From NCBI GenBank assembly GCA_964057225.1, contig OZ059898.1, positions 14,409,767-14,473,766 on the forward strand: 64,000 nucleotides of DNA. The letters run 5' to 3'. This DNA comes from Auanema rhodensis. Its lineage: Eukaryota > Nematoda > Chromadorea > Rhabditida > Rhabditidae. How positions within the stretch are numbered: the stretch's first letter is position 1; each line of letters begins with the position of its first letter. The translations under genes and the position numbers were made by a program. Positions 48,941 to 61,178 of the stretch are shown one piece after another. The notes under the pieces were generated by a model. It was not told where the DNA came from. It did no database searches and saw nothing but the letters and a program-made list of their open reading frames with translations.

Positions 48941-51901
48941 ATGATTATAAGATCAAATACTACAATAATTATTATTTTTTCAATCATTTCTTTAGATTAT
49001 GCTTCATTTAAAAAGAAGAAAGAAGTCATATATGGTGTTAATTCAACATTTTCAACTGAAAGTATAGCTTTGACGGAGCCAATAAGCCGCAGTCATACAC
49101 AAAAAACAAATACGTAATCTGAAACTTTATAAGCATTTTCATCTGAACAAACTTGAATTTTAAGTGTTCGATTTGGTTTAAGTACAAGTTTAACATCAAA
49201 TATTGATAGTAATCCCAATCTATATCGAGCTGATTCAAGTGATAGTGGTGGCTTATCACTAGCATATGATATGAAAACTAGTAAATGTGGTAAGAATATA
49301 TTATATGAATAGAATATATGTATATATATCTATATGTATCAAATATTATTTAGATAATAGTTCAAGTATTCATAGTACACGAAGTATTCTTCCGGATTCT
49401 TTTGAATGTCGTCTCGATCCTGAATCAATGTCTGAAAAGTCTGATAGCTATCTAGAACGAGAAGATTCCCTCATAGGCCAACGAGTAGCTTATTTCTTTT
49501 TTGTTTTTTTTACAAAAATTTCAAATTTTCAAGACATTCCTAAAGCCGTCCGTGTCACTTGTCGATATTGCTAAAGATTTATTGAATATTGAAAGAACAA
49601 CATCAAATGATCTAAGAATTATATCTCAGGTTATCAAATACTTCTTCGATTAACATCAATTTAATCTTTGCAGACACTATTCAATAAATTAGAACCTTTA
49701 TTGGATAAATGTAAAATTCTCTTAGAATTATTCAACGTTTTATCTGATTTACATTGTTCACAATCACAATTTCTTGATGAATTAGATCAAATTACGAGGT
49801 AAGAACCATGATCACTAATAACTTGTACTAGTATAGTATTTATGAAACATACATGTATACAATTATTTCGATATACTATGAATACACATATGTATATGTA
49901 TTTTTCATAAAGTCATATACATATGTCATCGGAATGTTGTATTCAAAAATGGTTTTATTAAATTTCAAAAAATTTAATTATTACAGTACTCATCAACAGG
50001 ATATTGATGATTTTCCGCAAAAAGTTCTATGTGTTGTTCATAATGTTGTTCCTATGTATACATCATTAATTCAACAATATCCAATTTATATCTCAGCTTT
50101 AGATGAACTATGTCGATCACAAATACCATTCAAAACAGAAATCATGTATGTTTCTTCATGATTTATGCTCATTTACTCAATTTCTGCATTCTTTTCAGGA
50201 AAATTGAATCTTCAGAAGAATGCTTCATCCCTATTAACTGGATTCTCATGAGAATTATTCACCGAATTGCATTCTGGCAACCGGTACGACCATTGATTTT
50301 TAAAAAAAAAATTTTTTTTCTCTTCGAGACATTCCCATAATATGAAAACAATTGAATTTTCAGATATTAGTTCGACTTGTTGAACAACAGCTGACTGATG
50401 GAAAAGAGGAAAAAGATATGACATCAGCCCGAGTTTCACTTGAAAAAGCCTCAATTTTTTGTGAAAAAAGTAAAAGTCAACGTGAAGCTTTAATAGAATA
50501 TGTAGCTTTGCTTCAAATTGAGAAAGACTTGGGATCTCCAGGACTTCTCTCACATCCTAGTCGAGTAGGCTTTACACCTTCATATACATCTCAGTGACTT
50601 AGATATCAATGACAATCTGAGCAGAAACTTCATTTGAAAGGAAACAATCTACTCATTTCAGCGTTTACTCCGGATTGGATTTGTTGAACGATGGTCACAG
50701 AAGGGATTAACAGCTAGAGTCTTGGTTCTCTGCTCCGATAGGCTACTTCTTGCTCATCGTGTTAACAGTAACGATCATCCATTTGCTGTACAAGGTGAAA
50801 TTAAACTGAAAGGAATGCTTGTAAGTGCATTTATCATCATATCAAAGCTATACGTTGAGTATTTATTAGGTTGAAGATGGAGATACTTATAACGTAATTG
50901 GTAGACAACATGACGTCATTACAGTACATAGTGGAGATAAGTCAATTGTAATCACAAGTACATCCAAAGATGAATGGCTAGATGTAAGTACATGTAACAT
51001 CTGACTCAAAGCAATGCATCTTTCCAACTATTTTTATCAGAAAAAAAAATAAGAAATTTCAAAAGTCCATAATATCCGCTTTTCATGGACTTATTGGCGA
51101 AAAAACATTTTTTTTTTCAATTTTAAGGACATGTGTACAGCTGTGAAAACGGCAGCCAAATGTCGTCTTGAGTTACCACAGCTGCAACTGGATAAGAACG
51201 ATGGTCAGAAAGATGATTCAGAATATATGTCAAGTATGTTTTGATTTTTGTTCATTGAATTTTCAAAAAAATAGCGAAACGTTTCAGGATCAAAAGGTGA
51301 GGAAGAGAATCGAACAGGACCAACTCCATTGCAAGTGTGCTGGTATCGCAAATCCACATTAGGCATCCTAGATATATATAGAGTAATTCTTTGAAATATA
51401 GTTATTTTTGATATAAAAAAAAGGAAAATTCTTGAAAAATCAACAATATTTTCAGATCGTTTCCAATACACAAGCTGGATATCTTTTAAGAAAATTAAGA
51501 AATTCATCAGGATGGCAAAGACTTTGGGTTGTTTTAGCTGGTCAAGCATTATTTTTTTATAAATGTCATCAAGTAATATTATTTTATATTTCACATAATT
51601 AAACTTTTATTTATAGGGTGAAAAACCATTAGCTAATTTACCATTAATGGAATACGGTTTTGCTATGCCATCTGTTGAAGATATGATTATTCATGATTTC
51701 TGTTTTAAGCTCTTCTATGGTTCACACAAATATTTCTTTCGTACAGATACATCTTACAGCTTTCAACGGTATGTATTATCTTTCAAATCCCTTCTTCATC
51801 ATCAGTTTCTTACGATTTACAGCTGGACAGATGCCATTCGTCTATGTGCCATCAATAATCGTCAAATGGATCGTATCACAGCTCTTTCATTACATATATA
51901 A
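48941..51901 (+). CDS. RhoGEF exons (DH-PH-PH) of FARP type
   Basis: Exons 48941 or 48996-49113, 49165-49289, 49354-49484, 49534-49629, 49674-49798, 49987-50145, 50199-50283, 50364-50564, 50662-50820, 50870-50983, 51128-51233, 51288-51382, 51456-51572, 51617-51768 and 51823-51901 give about 620-640 aa. A Ser-rich linker precedes a DH domain that begins near VDIAKDLLNIERTTSNDLRI and ends near SQREALIEYV. PH1 (RIGFVERWSQKGLTARVLVL ... SKDEWLDDM) and PH2 (AGYLLRKLRNSSGWQRLWVV ... SFQRWTDAI) follow. This is the FARP order without its FERM. DH domains load GTP on Rho-family GTPases. The 5' end is uncertain. Either an ATG at 48941 behind a TTCTTTAAAG acceptor starts a separate cistron, or the exon at 48996 (phase 1) is spliced from the upstream FERM gene. 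AATAAA is at 52444-52449. Confidence 0.85.
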
Positions 51902-52219
51902 TCCAATTTTTATGTTTCTTTCTCTTTTTAATTTTTTATTTCCGGTTCAACATCATCTCAGCATAATCAGAATAGTATAAGGATATATCTTGTCATCAAA
52001 TATTCATTTGTACTCAGTATCAGAAAAACAAAAAACAAATTAGTTGTCATCTCAGGGTTGAAAGTATTAAAACAAATATTTTATTTTATAGTATTTAGGG
52101 ATATTGATTACTATCTTAATGTTTTTTTAAATGTCTAATAGGTAGTAGTATATTAGTTAAATTACGTATGTATATGTACATATATAGATTATGACCTCGC
52201 ATATCAGTCTCTCTCTCTT

Positions 52220-52260
<41 letters not shown>

Positions 52261-52879
52261 TCTCTCTCTCTCTCTTTCTCGTTTCTACGTATCACTAGAT
52301 TGCATATCAATTTATTATTTCTGTCTTCCGATAATCATCAAAAATTTATTATAAAATTCTAGAACATCATTGATATTAATCATTATATGAAGACTTTGAA
52401 ACAATCATGTTCGTGTATGTTTCACATACTAATATTATTGTTGAATAAACTTTTAAAAATGTTAAATTTGCGGAGTCGTGAATCTTTAAAATAATAAAAT
52501 TATCAAATACCTCTGTTATATAGAATATGACAAATCATATTAAGCTTGATTAAGCTTGAAACTTATTTACAAGTTTCATTCTTGTACTTCAATCAGAGCT
52601 TGAATTCACGTGTTAGACAGAAGTTTACATAACTTAAGTCAATGATAATAAATTAATTAATTAAAAGAATAAATATTATAATGAACAGAGAAATTTTTAA
52701 AATATTTTTAAACATTCTATAGTACGAATTACCTTTTTTTCAAATTAGCATATACAGCTAATTCAATTTCACGTCAAAAAATTCATGTACGTGAAATATC
52801 TTCACTTTCGATTTAACACTAACTGGTCGGTCTTGTACGGTGTTTGAACCATCGCACTGGAATCTTTAGAATTTCCAAC
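51902..52879. other. Intergenic region between two RhoGEF genes
   Basis: No gene seen. It contains the 3' UTR of the DH-PH-PH transcript, a CT tract, and one GTATGTTTCA motif at 52415-52424. Confidence 0.5.
52208..52279 (+). repeat. (CT)n microsatellite
   Basis: CT run with CCTC and TTTCT interruptions. Confidence 0.95.
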
Positions 52880-53802
52880 ATGCGCTACTTGGCACAATCT
52901 GAAAAAATGACTGACACAACTGACATTTCATCTTACTCAGCAGGTTTGTTCTAAAGAAAATCTTAAATACGTTGAATGAGTATGAGTGAAAAAAATGTTT
53001 TTTTTCCTTCTTTTTCTGGATTTTTTTTTTATTTGAACGCTAGGGAACCACCCAGGATACATCATACATCCAATATCAACTCAATATACATTACTTTATT
53101 ATTTATATATAATCTCTGTATAATATAGAAATTTTATAACTATACTAAATTTCACTTTCATTATTAGATTGTTTTCTATACTTATATTTTGAATTTTTAA
53201 ACTTCTGCAAGCTCTTATCATGCTCCGTAATAAGTTGCCGTTTGAACTTTTCAAATTTGCTAGTGATAACAAACGATATATCTAAGATATATCATTTAAT
53301 TAGTATTAGTATTATAGTTATACATTACTATATTTTCAAAAATATTATTTAAAATTTATTTTTTCTCATATACTACTTACAAATATTTGTTTATTTCAGA
53401 ATATTCTATAACAGAGAGTATGGTAAATCTGATATTTGGATTTGGATCGTCAGCATCGAAACCGTCTGGCTTTCGATGTTGTTCCAAGTTCGTACGACTA
53501 CAATCATTTTCAGCTTCATCTCACTATCTGATAGCTTCTTCAGTACGTGATGAACGATATCGTGTAAGTTCTTTTTCTAAGTTGCTACCATTGCATCATG
53601 AGCTATGTATCCCTCATTTTCTTTTTTTTTAGTCTATCATTTCATATTAATAGTTTTTCATTTTACTTCCTTTTCATATTTTTCATTAAATTTTAGGAAG
53701 CTGTATCCCTTGGTATTCCTGTTATATCAACATCAATACTAACTGTTCTATCAGAATATAGCTCTATGGAACTAATACTACAAGAGGTAAGCAAATTGAA
53801 TA

Positions 53803-53837
<35 letters not shown>

Positions 53838-56800
53838 TAGAGAGAGAAATAAGGAAATATAGAGAGATTGAATTCATAATTTCATTCCCTCATTTTCATT
53901 TACATATTATTCATTCATTTTTACTTGTTTTCTATTTAAATACAGTTTTTTTGGTGTAACTGAGTAAAAACAAAACAAAAAAAATACTAATTGTCATCAT
54001 CATACTCACCATTCAATATCTGTTTTCCTTTTCTTTTCTTTTTGTTTTATTATTATTATCAGTATTATATAATATTTTTCTCATTTAAATTTATTATTAT
54101 ACTATACTACACTATAGTATAGTATAGTATAGTTTAGTATATATAGTTAGTAGTTTTTTTTCAATAACATATATATATATTCAGATAGATAGAGAGAGAC
54201 AGAGAGAGAGACAGAGAGAGAGAGAGAGAGGGAGAGAGAAAGAGAGAAAGAGAGAATAGAAACTATTAGTACTTTTTAACTACAAATCAGGACATTTGTT
54301 CTTCTTTTATCTTTTGTAGGCCGATCGACATCGTCTTCCTCGTTTCAAAGGCACATTCATCTATCTTCATCTAGATGAGACTCTAAATGAGACGAACCAA
54401 ATTAGACAGGAAATTATGACAAATGGTGGGCAATAATTGGAATATTTTTTAATAATTTTCCTCTTAATTTCATTTCTTATCATAATATTCAATCAAATTA
54501 GTATATACTATACTATATGAGAGACAATAACAAACTTCCTTCTAGGTGGATTAGTTGTATCCAATTATACTCAAGCAACACATATCATTGCTAAAACATC
54601 AGATGATAATACATTACCTCCTATATCCCCTAATCAACATTTAATTAGTACTCGAGTAAGTTTTCTTATAAACTTGTTTCTTAACTTAAAGCTTTGCTAG
54701 AGAATTAGTATAGTTAACGAGAACGAGGGCAAGGATATTTATGCAAATTCTGTAGAGTTCTAACAACATGCTGAAGAGAAAAAAATGGGTTTATATACAA
54801 TAGCATAGTTATTTATTTATTTGTTCAACTAATAGATTTGAGTCAGTAATTCGCAATCCAAAGCATATACGTGTGTTTAGAGAGAGAGAAAGAGAGAGAG
54901 AAGGGGGAATAGAAGGGGAAGGAAGAAGAAAAAATAGAATTTTTTAAAGAAAAATGAACAGATCTATTATTAATCATAAAAAAAACCTTCAATTATGCCA
55001 TTTTACTTAACTATATTAGTGTCACGTCCTCAAGCGCATAATTAAGCTATCGTGCATAAGCATTTAAAATGATTTTTTTTCGTGAAATGAAAAAAAAACG
55101 ATTAAATTGCCATGTAATTTGGACTGAAAAACACGGAACGTAAAAATTTGAAGTTAATTGTTTTGTTTACATAATGCATCATTAAATTCTAAAAATTCTA
55201 TATATAGTTATTTATGTATTTACTTCAATATTTAACAATGCAAATTAGATTTATTCACTATATAATCTATATAATATATAAATAGAAAATTGATAAAAAT
55301 ACATGATTAATATGCTTATTTATGTGAACATATTTTGATTTTCAGTGGATTCATGTGAGCCATGATTTGAATTGGTGTGCTGATGAGAACATTTTCGCTT
55401 TGCGCAAGCCCACAAAGCTCAATCGTCGGCCGGCTCGCCGACGTCTGACCCTTACCGGCTATATAAAGTAGGTATTTTATGGATATGCCATATAAGAATA
55501 ATTTACTATATATATGGTATATAGTATATATGAACATATAATTGTGTAAAAATCTATTATGTCAGAGGGCAAGGACATAGAGATTCGGCTACTAAATACA
55601 AACGATACCAGCTGTGTCAAGAGCTTTACAGCTCCGAAATACGGTGTTTGCAGATGATGGACTTTTTATCAAGAGTATGAAATCATTTTAATTATATTTA
55701 TATAAACATATACAAGTTACATAATAGAAAATATATTATACTATATGTATAAGTATTATTTTGATTATTTTTGATTCAATAGTTCATGATGTTTTCGACA
55801 ATATTGTAGAGCTAGAGCTATGCGGGAAGTAACATATCACGCATCCCTACTCTGCAAAACGGATGCATTGAACTCATTACGGAGTACGACAAAGACTAAT
55901 TGATTATTTTTGTTGTTTTTACAGATAAGTACTGACAATTACTTGAATGATGAACAGAATTTAATTATATTTGGAAGTTTTTTGCCCATGAAGAATATTC
56001 ACTCGGAACTAGTTGAAAAGATTGGAAAAGTTTTAAATACCTGGGATGATGAAAGCATGATTGGTAATGTGAGTTTCTTAGTTTATTTTTTATTAAAATA
56101 TGAACTTAATACTCCATGATAGCTAGATCTGATGAGATTTGAATGAAAATCCCCCCCCCTCCTCTTCTGTGTCTCTCATACAGAGTAGTAGTACATGCAT
56201 ATCCATCTTCATCCCATTTTCCACTCTATATATTCCCTTTTAGCCATTAAACTGCTTCTCCGTTATGTTTAACGGTATGCTTATATTCATATATTGTATA
56301 GTTAGTATAGTATTGTCTACTATATAGTTATTATAATAATCAATATTATTATACATATGTATGAATGAGGCTGTGTTTCTTATGACTTGTAACCAACTAA
56401 CTAACTGCCTATTTATTCTTTTGGGGGTGGTGGTGTTCATTGCTCGGTTAAGTCTTTTATCTTTCGCCTTTAGTCCATTTAATTCCATTTTCTTTAAGTT
56501 TAGTTTTGAAATTACTTTAACTGAACTGATATACGAAATGGATGAGAAACCAACTAATCTGAAGATGACCAGTGGGAGATACATAAGAGATGGGAGAACA
56601 AGAGAGTGAATGGTCAACTAGATAGATTGGTGAGAGAGAGAGGGTAGATAGAGAGGGTTAGAAAAGAGGAAGAGGGAAAGAATAACCAAGGAGTGGATAT
56701 TTAAGGGTATATTTAGAGGACTTTCTACTAACTAAACTAAAAGAGACCGAATGAAGAGATGTATTGGCAGATAAGGAAATGCTGAGAGATTTAGAGAAAC

Positions 56801-58455
56801 ATACAAAATGTTTGAAAGAGAAAGAAAGAGAGAGAGAAAGAGAAGTACGAGAGAATGAGATTGGATAGAGATGTGAATGGTTAGTCCAAATTAGCGCCTA
56901 AAGTAATCGACTATTCAGCCGTATCCTCGTTCCTATTTCATCTACTGCCCTCGGCTATATCGGTCTGTGAAATCAATTTTCTGCTTGGGCAACAGTGAAG
57001 GATTATTAGAAGAGAAATAGCTAATTTCATGCAAAAAGTAAACAGTTTGTGGATTAGATGAAAAGCCGTCTGAGTAGGAAATAGTCATTGATTGAAGGAG
57101 GTAGACAATGAGATGAGTGATGGAGAAAAAACCCTCAACTGCCAAAATGAGTGAGAAAGAGAGAGAAACAGAGAGAGAGCGAAACAGATTTAGACGGATA
57201 GAAAGAAAGAAGAGTCATATACTTGAAACAGTATTCTCAAACATTTTGTTTCTTCATATCAAAAATCAAAAATCTGTTTCAGTTCTTGCTGCTTTTTAAC
57301 TTTTTTTTTCTTCCAATCTTGGCCAATATTGATTAGCTTTTTTATGAGTAACCATTAGACAAGACAGATTTCATATATTCAAATAGAATGAACGACGAGG
57401 CTTTAGAAAAACTGGCTCCAGATGTAAGGTCATTCACTACATCTCTACTTCGACTCATACATACAAGACGAATGAAGAAGAGAAAAAGAAGAATAATAGG
57501 AGTAAAAAAAGTTCTTTTGTTGGAAGATATTAAATATCCCAAAAAAAAGCTCAAGTTGATTGTCCTAAGTTCATGAGGCACAACGAACGAGAAAACATAA
57601 AGAGAAATAAGACATGTGGGAGATTTATATCGTCGAAGAAAGGCTATATCATCCCTATCTATGTATTGATAATCTTCAAAACGAGGATTGCGGGTAACTG
57701 AATGGGGGGAAAGAGAGAGATGTTGATGATGATGATGATGGAATATAACATTAGTTTAAACTTCACTTTTCATAAATTCCGATTATAACCTTATTCTCTT
57801 GAAGACACATCAAATGATATTCCTTCTTTCTTTTTTTCATATCCCCCCTCCCCGCCATCCCACCCTGAATCTAATGTACTGAAAGATGTATCGATATAAC
57901 AGTTTTATCAGAATGTTGCATTTGAAACTTCATTTTGAGTGGTTGATTGGGTGATGTAAATTGGGATTGACTTCAATTCCCTTCTGCAACTTCAATGTCA
58001 TGTTTTAGATTTTTGTTGAAATTGCGGGAGATATGGAGAGAGGCTATTTGGAATATTTTCAACAGTTGGAATTATGCCAGGAAACATTCAAAGAATGCAA
58101 ACAAAAAAACAATAGATTTCGATCATATATAGAGGTTAGTTGAGCATTTTCGGAAACAAGTTAAAAGGTATGAAGCCAATAGCCATAAGAGAGCTCCAAT
58201 TAAAGGGTGAGAGGGAGAAAGAGAAAGAGGGTGAGAGTGAGATGATTGTTTAGATGGCAAGATTGTTTCGTATATAATATATATATATATATATACAACA
58301 AAACGTCATAAATATTATAGGTAAAGGAACAAGATAGATCACTCGATAAGCAAAAGATAGAATATCTGTTCAGTATGCCATATCAACAATTAACCAGCAG
58401 AGTACTTGTGACCCTAAAAGGTAATATCAGATGGCTGTTTTCAATTTCTTTTCTT

Positions 58456-58503
<48 letters not shown>

Positions 58504-59689
58504 TTATCTTTTCTTATATATTCATACTATAAAGAACTATAACAGCAATTCATGAAAAGACCGATAAAACGTCATCGGATTACATTTGTCTTCTGGCCGC
58601 TATAGATGCAGTTGATCAGATTTTGAGGTTCGTTTGCTGGAACACATAATTTGATAAAGGAATGCAATGACAAGCATAACGTTCAGAAAATGTAACGAAT
58701 GCAAGAAGTTAACAGCAGACAGCCGCCTAATTCTGAAGCAGATCAAAGATGTACCGGTAAATACAAGCTGTTTCATGTTTCTGTTCTTCCTTGTCGTGAT
58801 TTTGCGCAGAACTTAAACTTGAAGATTTCATGATAATGAAATCACTTTTGGTCTTATAGGCACATGTGATGTGTTCCAAAGGAATGTTTATCGCTCAACA
58901 TTCTTTTCGATGTGTATTACCGGAAAAAGAAAACAAACTTTCTCAACTAATTCAACTCTACTTGTTCGATGATTTGTTAATAGTATGATACGATGATGAT
59001 AATGTTGATCATCATCATGCCTATGATTCATACAACTTGAGAATTGCAGATTGCTAAACGCCTAAATCAAACGTCATGTGTATCACTGAGTTTGAGAAAA
59101 ACAAAAGAAACGAAAAAGGCAGAATTCACTGAAGTTTATCCATTGTCCGGAATTCGAGAAGTGTGCCTCTTGTCGGATGGGCCATCGAAAGCTTTTGTTC
59201 TCACTTTACGAAACGTTCAAGATACCCAGTGGTACCTAGACGTAATTGATAGTCTTGAAGAATCGATAGAATTCGTGAATAAAATTGTTGACCAGGTATT
59301 TATTTTAAGATCGACAGCTAAACTTGAGTCGTTTTTAGGTTAATAGGATATGTAACAATAGATACCTTGAGGTGTCATCTAACTCAAACAAAACTGAAAT
59401 TTATAAAACAGAATGGGTTGAACGTTCACAAAGTCATCGGTTTGTAGGCTTATTTAGTTCTTTGTACACATACTCATGTTCATGCTTGAAACTGAAAAAG
59501 ACCACTTCAATATATCTTTTTAGGTCTCGATCACCCGCCCGCACCTTATCTAATATCAGAAATAGTATACGACGAACACTATCTTTCAAATCCAGAAGTA
59601 GGAGCCGAATAAGAAGAGAAGGTATCGATCCCAATATTTTTGTTTCCACCTCGACAGAAGAATGCACAGTAAAGATACGATTCAAGTAA
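52880..59689 (+). CDS. ect-2: ECT2-type RhoGEF (BRCT-BRCT-DH-PH)
   Basis: ECT2 activates RhoA at the cell equator during cytokinesis and in cortical polarity. Exons 52880-52943, 53400-53563, 53697-53786, 54320-54425, 54546-54655, 55346-55467, 55566-55674, 55925-56068, 58009-58134, 58321-58420, 58546-58627, 58687-58756, 58860-58982, 59050-59295, 59339-59439 and 59524-59689 give about 640 aa. BRCT 1 (YLIASSVRDERYREAVSLGI) and BRCT 2 (GLVVSNYTQATHIIAKTSDD, then WIHVSHDLNWC) come first. A basic linker and a DH domain (KYKRYQLCQELYSSEIR ... FVEIAGDMERGYLEYFQQL) follow. The PH domain ends near WYLDVIDSLEESIEFV. The basic tail (RRTLSFKSRSRSRIRR) corresponds to the C-terminal basic cluster of ECT2. 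It seems shorter than other ECT2 proteins. The BRCT region looks short, and about 20 residues of DH may be missing between exons 7 and 8, so a small exon may have been overlooked. Confidence 0.88.
54099..54148 (+). repeat. Self-complementary ACTAT/TATAG tandem tract
   Basis: In an ect-2 intron. ACTATACTACACTATAG leads into repeated TATAG units, so the tract can pair with itself. Confidence 0.75.
54187..54255 (+). repeat. (GA)n microsatellite
   Basis: GA run with CAG and AAAG interruptions in an ect-2 intron. Confidence 0.9.
56069..58008 (+). other. 1.9-kb ect-2 intron inside the DH domain
   Basis: The flanking exons join in phase 0 (...SMIGN | IFVEIAG...), as in the ECT2 DH domain. Open frames inside (56240-56617, 57117-57299, 57388-57576) lack support. 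It contains GA-rich stretches and a C-run at 56150. Confidence 0.7.
58460..58498 (+). repeat. (CT)n microsatellite
   Basis: Perfect CT run inside an ect-2 intron. Confidence 0.95.
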
Positions 59690-60569
59690 TTATGTAATGT
59701 AGAACTCTTCAGAAGCCATTACAACATATACTCGAGGTCGATAACGTTGAGAACCATGAGCCTGTGAACCCCTACGATGGAATAAAGCATTTTAGTCCGT
59801 TTCCCAACCTAAGATCTCAAAGAGAGCGGTCAATTCTAGATGACTGCTGTTGAAACATTGAAAAACATCCGGATTGCTGTATATAGAAGAAATTCAACAT
59901 TCGTCCAATTTTGTTTCTAATATTAACAATGTACATACCAGATAAAAAGTATAATAGTTACGCTTTTACTTTAATATGTATATAGAGAATCAAATAAAAC
60001 CTTTTTATGAGAGAGTTGGCAGTTTATATCAAAAGTTCGAACACAGAACCACTCAAGACTAACACAAATTTACCTTCATTTCATGAAAGACTCAATAAGA
60101 TTACCATCCAATTCTTAAAAAAATAAAAATAGCTAAGATACGGTTAAAAGACAATTGAAGCAGCTAATCTTAGCTCGGATAATCCACAAACTTCTTAAGC
60201 TTGTTTTTCTAAAAATATAAAAAGTTGGATTAATCGAAACCAATAATCCACAAAAAATGATGATCAGGTGGAAGTAAGATTTTTTTGAAAAATGCCTGTT
60301 TCTCGCCACATAAAGTTTACATATAGAAAATAAACAATTAGCTGAATGCATAAGATAGAAACCGATTTACGACATTGCTAAGAAAAGAACAGGTACATTC
60401 AAAGATACTGAATTTTTTCCGCACGCTGTTTACACAAAACTGCGCCACGATCTGTCCGCCTATGCAAAACTGCGCCACCTTTGATAGTTCACTTTGAGAG
60501 ATTTATTTTGGAATTACTATTAAATTTATTATTTTTAATTCTGTAAAAGTTAATTTTTTAGGTGATACC
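59690..60569. other. Intergenic region, ect-2 3' UTR and ATP synthase promoter
   Basis: AATAAA at 59993-59998 ends ect-2. A pair of direct repeats at 60435-60478 lies upstream of the ATP synthase gene. No other gene seen. Confidence 0.55.
60434..60478 (+). promoter_or_regulatory. Direct repeat CAAAACTGCGCCAC, promoter element candidate
   Basis: CAAAACTGCGCCAC occurs at 60435-60448 and again at 60465-60478, exactly 30 bases apart and about 100 bases before the ATP synthase F6 start codon. It is GC-rich in an AT-rich background. Confidence 0.45.
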
Positions 60570-61178
60570 ATGTTCCGTACTGTTCAGTCTGTAAGATCCA
60601 TCTCTGTTTCTGCTGTACGCAACCAAGATTTGGTTCAACAGGCTTTTGTTAACAAAATCAGAGAGCTCGGAAAGAAGGGAGGAGATCTCGTTAACTCTGA
60701 CCCCTCTGTAAGTTGAAAATTTGTATGATTTTGTTGCTATTCAACCGTAGAATAGTGAATGATGATTAATTTGTGTTTGAAACATAGTAATTTCGTTTTA
60801 CATGTGCATGTCTTTAACATTCGTCATTCCAGGTCAAGAAGGCCCTACAAGATGAGCTTAACAAGCTTGCCATGAAGTTCCAACTTGCTAATGCTGATGT
60901 TGTTTCAAAGATCCCAATCAACTTCGAGACTCCAAAGGTATTTAGTTTTTTAAAACCTCTGTTTAATATGTTTTTCTTCTCCAGGTCGAATCTTCCACCA
61001 AGGAACTTCTTGAGGGAAAGACTGTTGCCTCTCTCTTGGAAGAAGTAAACAAGGTATGTTATTAATATATTATTTTTGTTGTAAGCTGTATTTTCTTCAG
61101 GAGAAGAGCGAGTACCTTGCCTCTCGTGATGCCAAGAAAGCTGCTGAAGCCGCTCGCGCTGCCGCTCTTAAGCAATAG
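60570..61178 (+). CDS. atp-4: ATP synthase coupling factor 6 (F6)
   Basis: F6 is a peripheral-stalk subunit of mitochondrial F1Fo ATP synthase. Exons 60570-60707, 60833-60937, 60985-61053 and 61101-61178 give about 129 aa. The first 17 or so residues (MFRTVQSVRSISVSAVR) have four Arg and no acidic residue, a typical matrix-targeting presequence. The mature part contains QQAFVNKIRELGKKGG, as in F6 (DPVQKLFVDKIREY type), and an Ala/Lys-rich C-terminal helix. The ATG follows TTTTTTAG by eight bases. AATAAA is at 61200-61205. Codon use is more GC-ending than in the neighbours, as expected for high expression. Confidence 0.92.
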
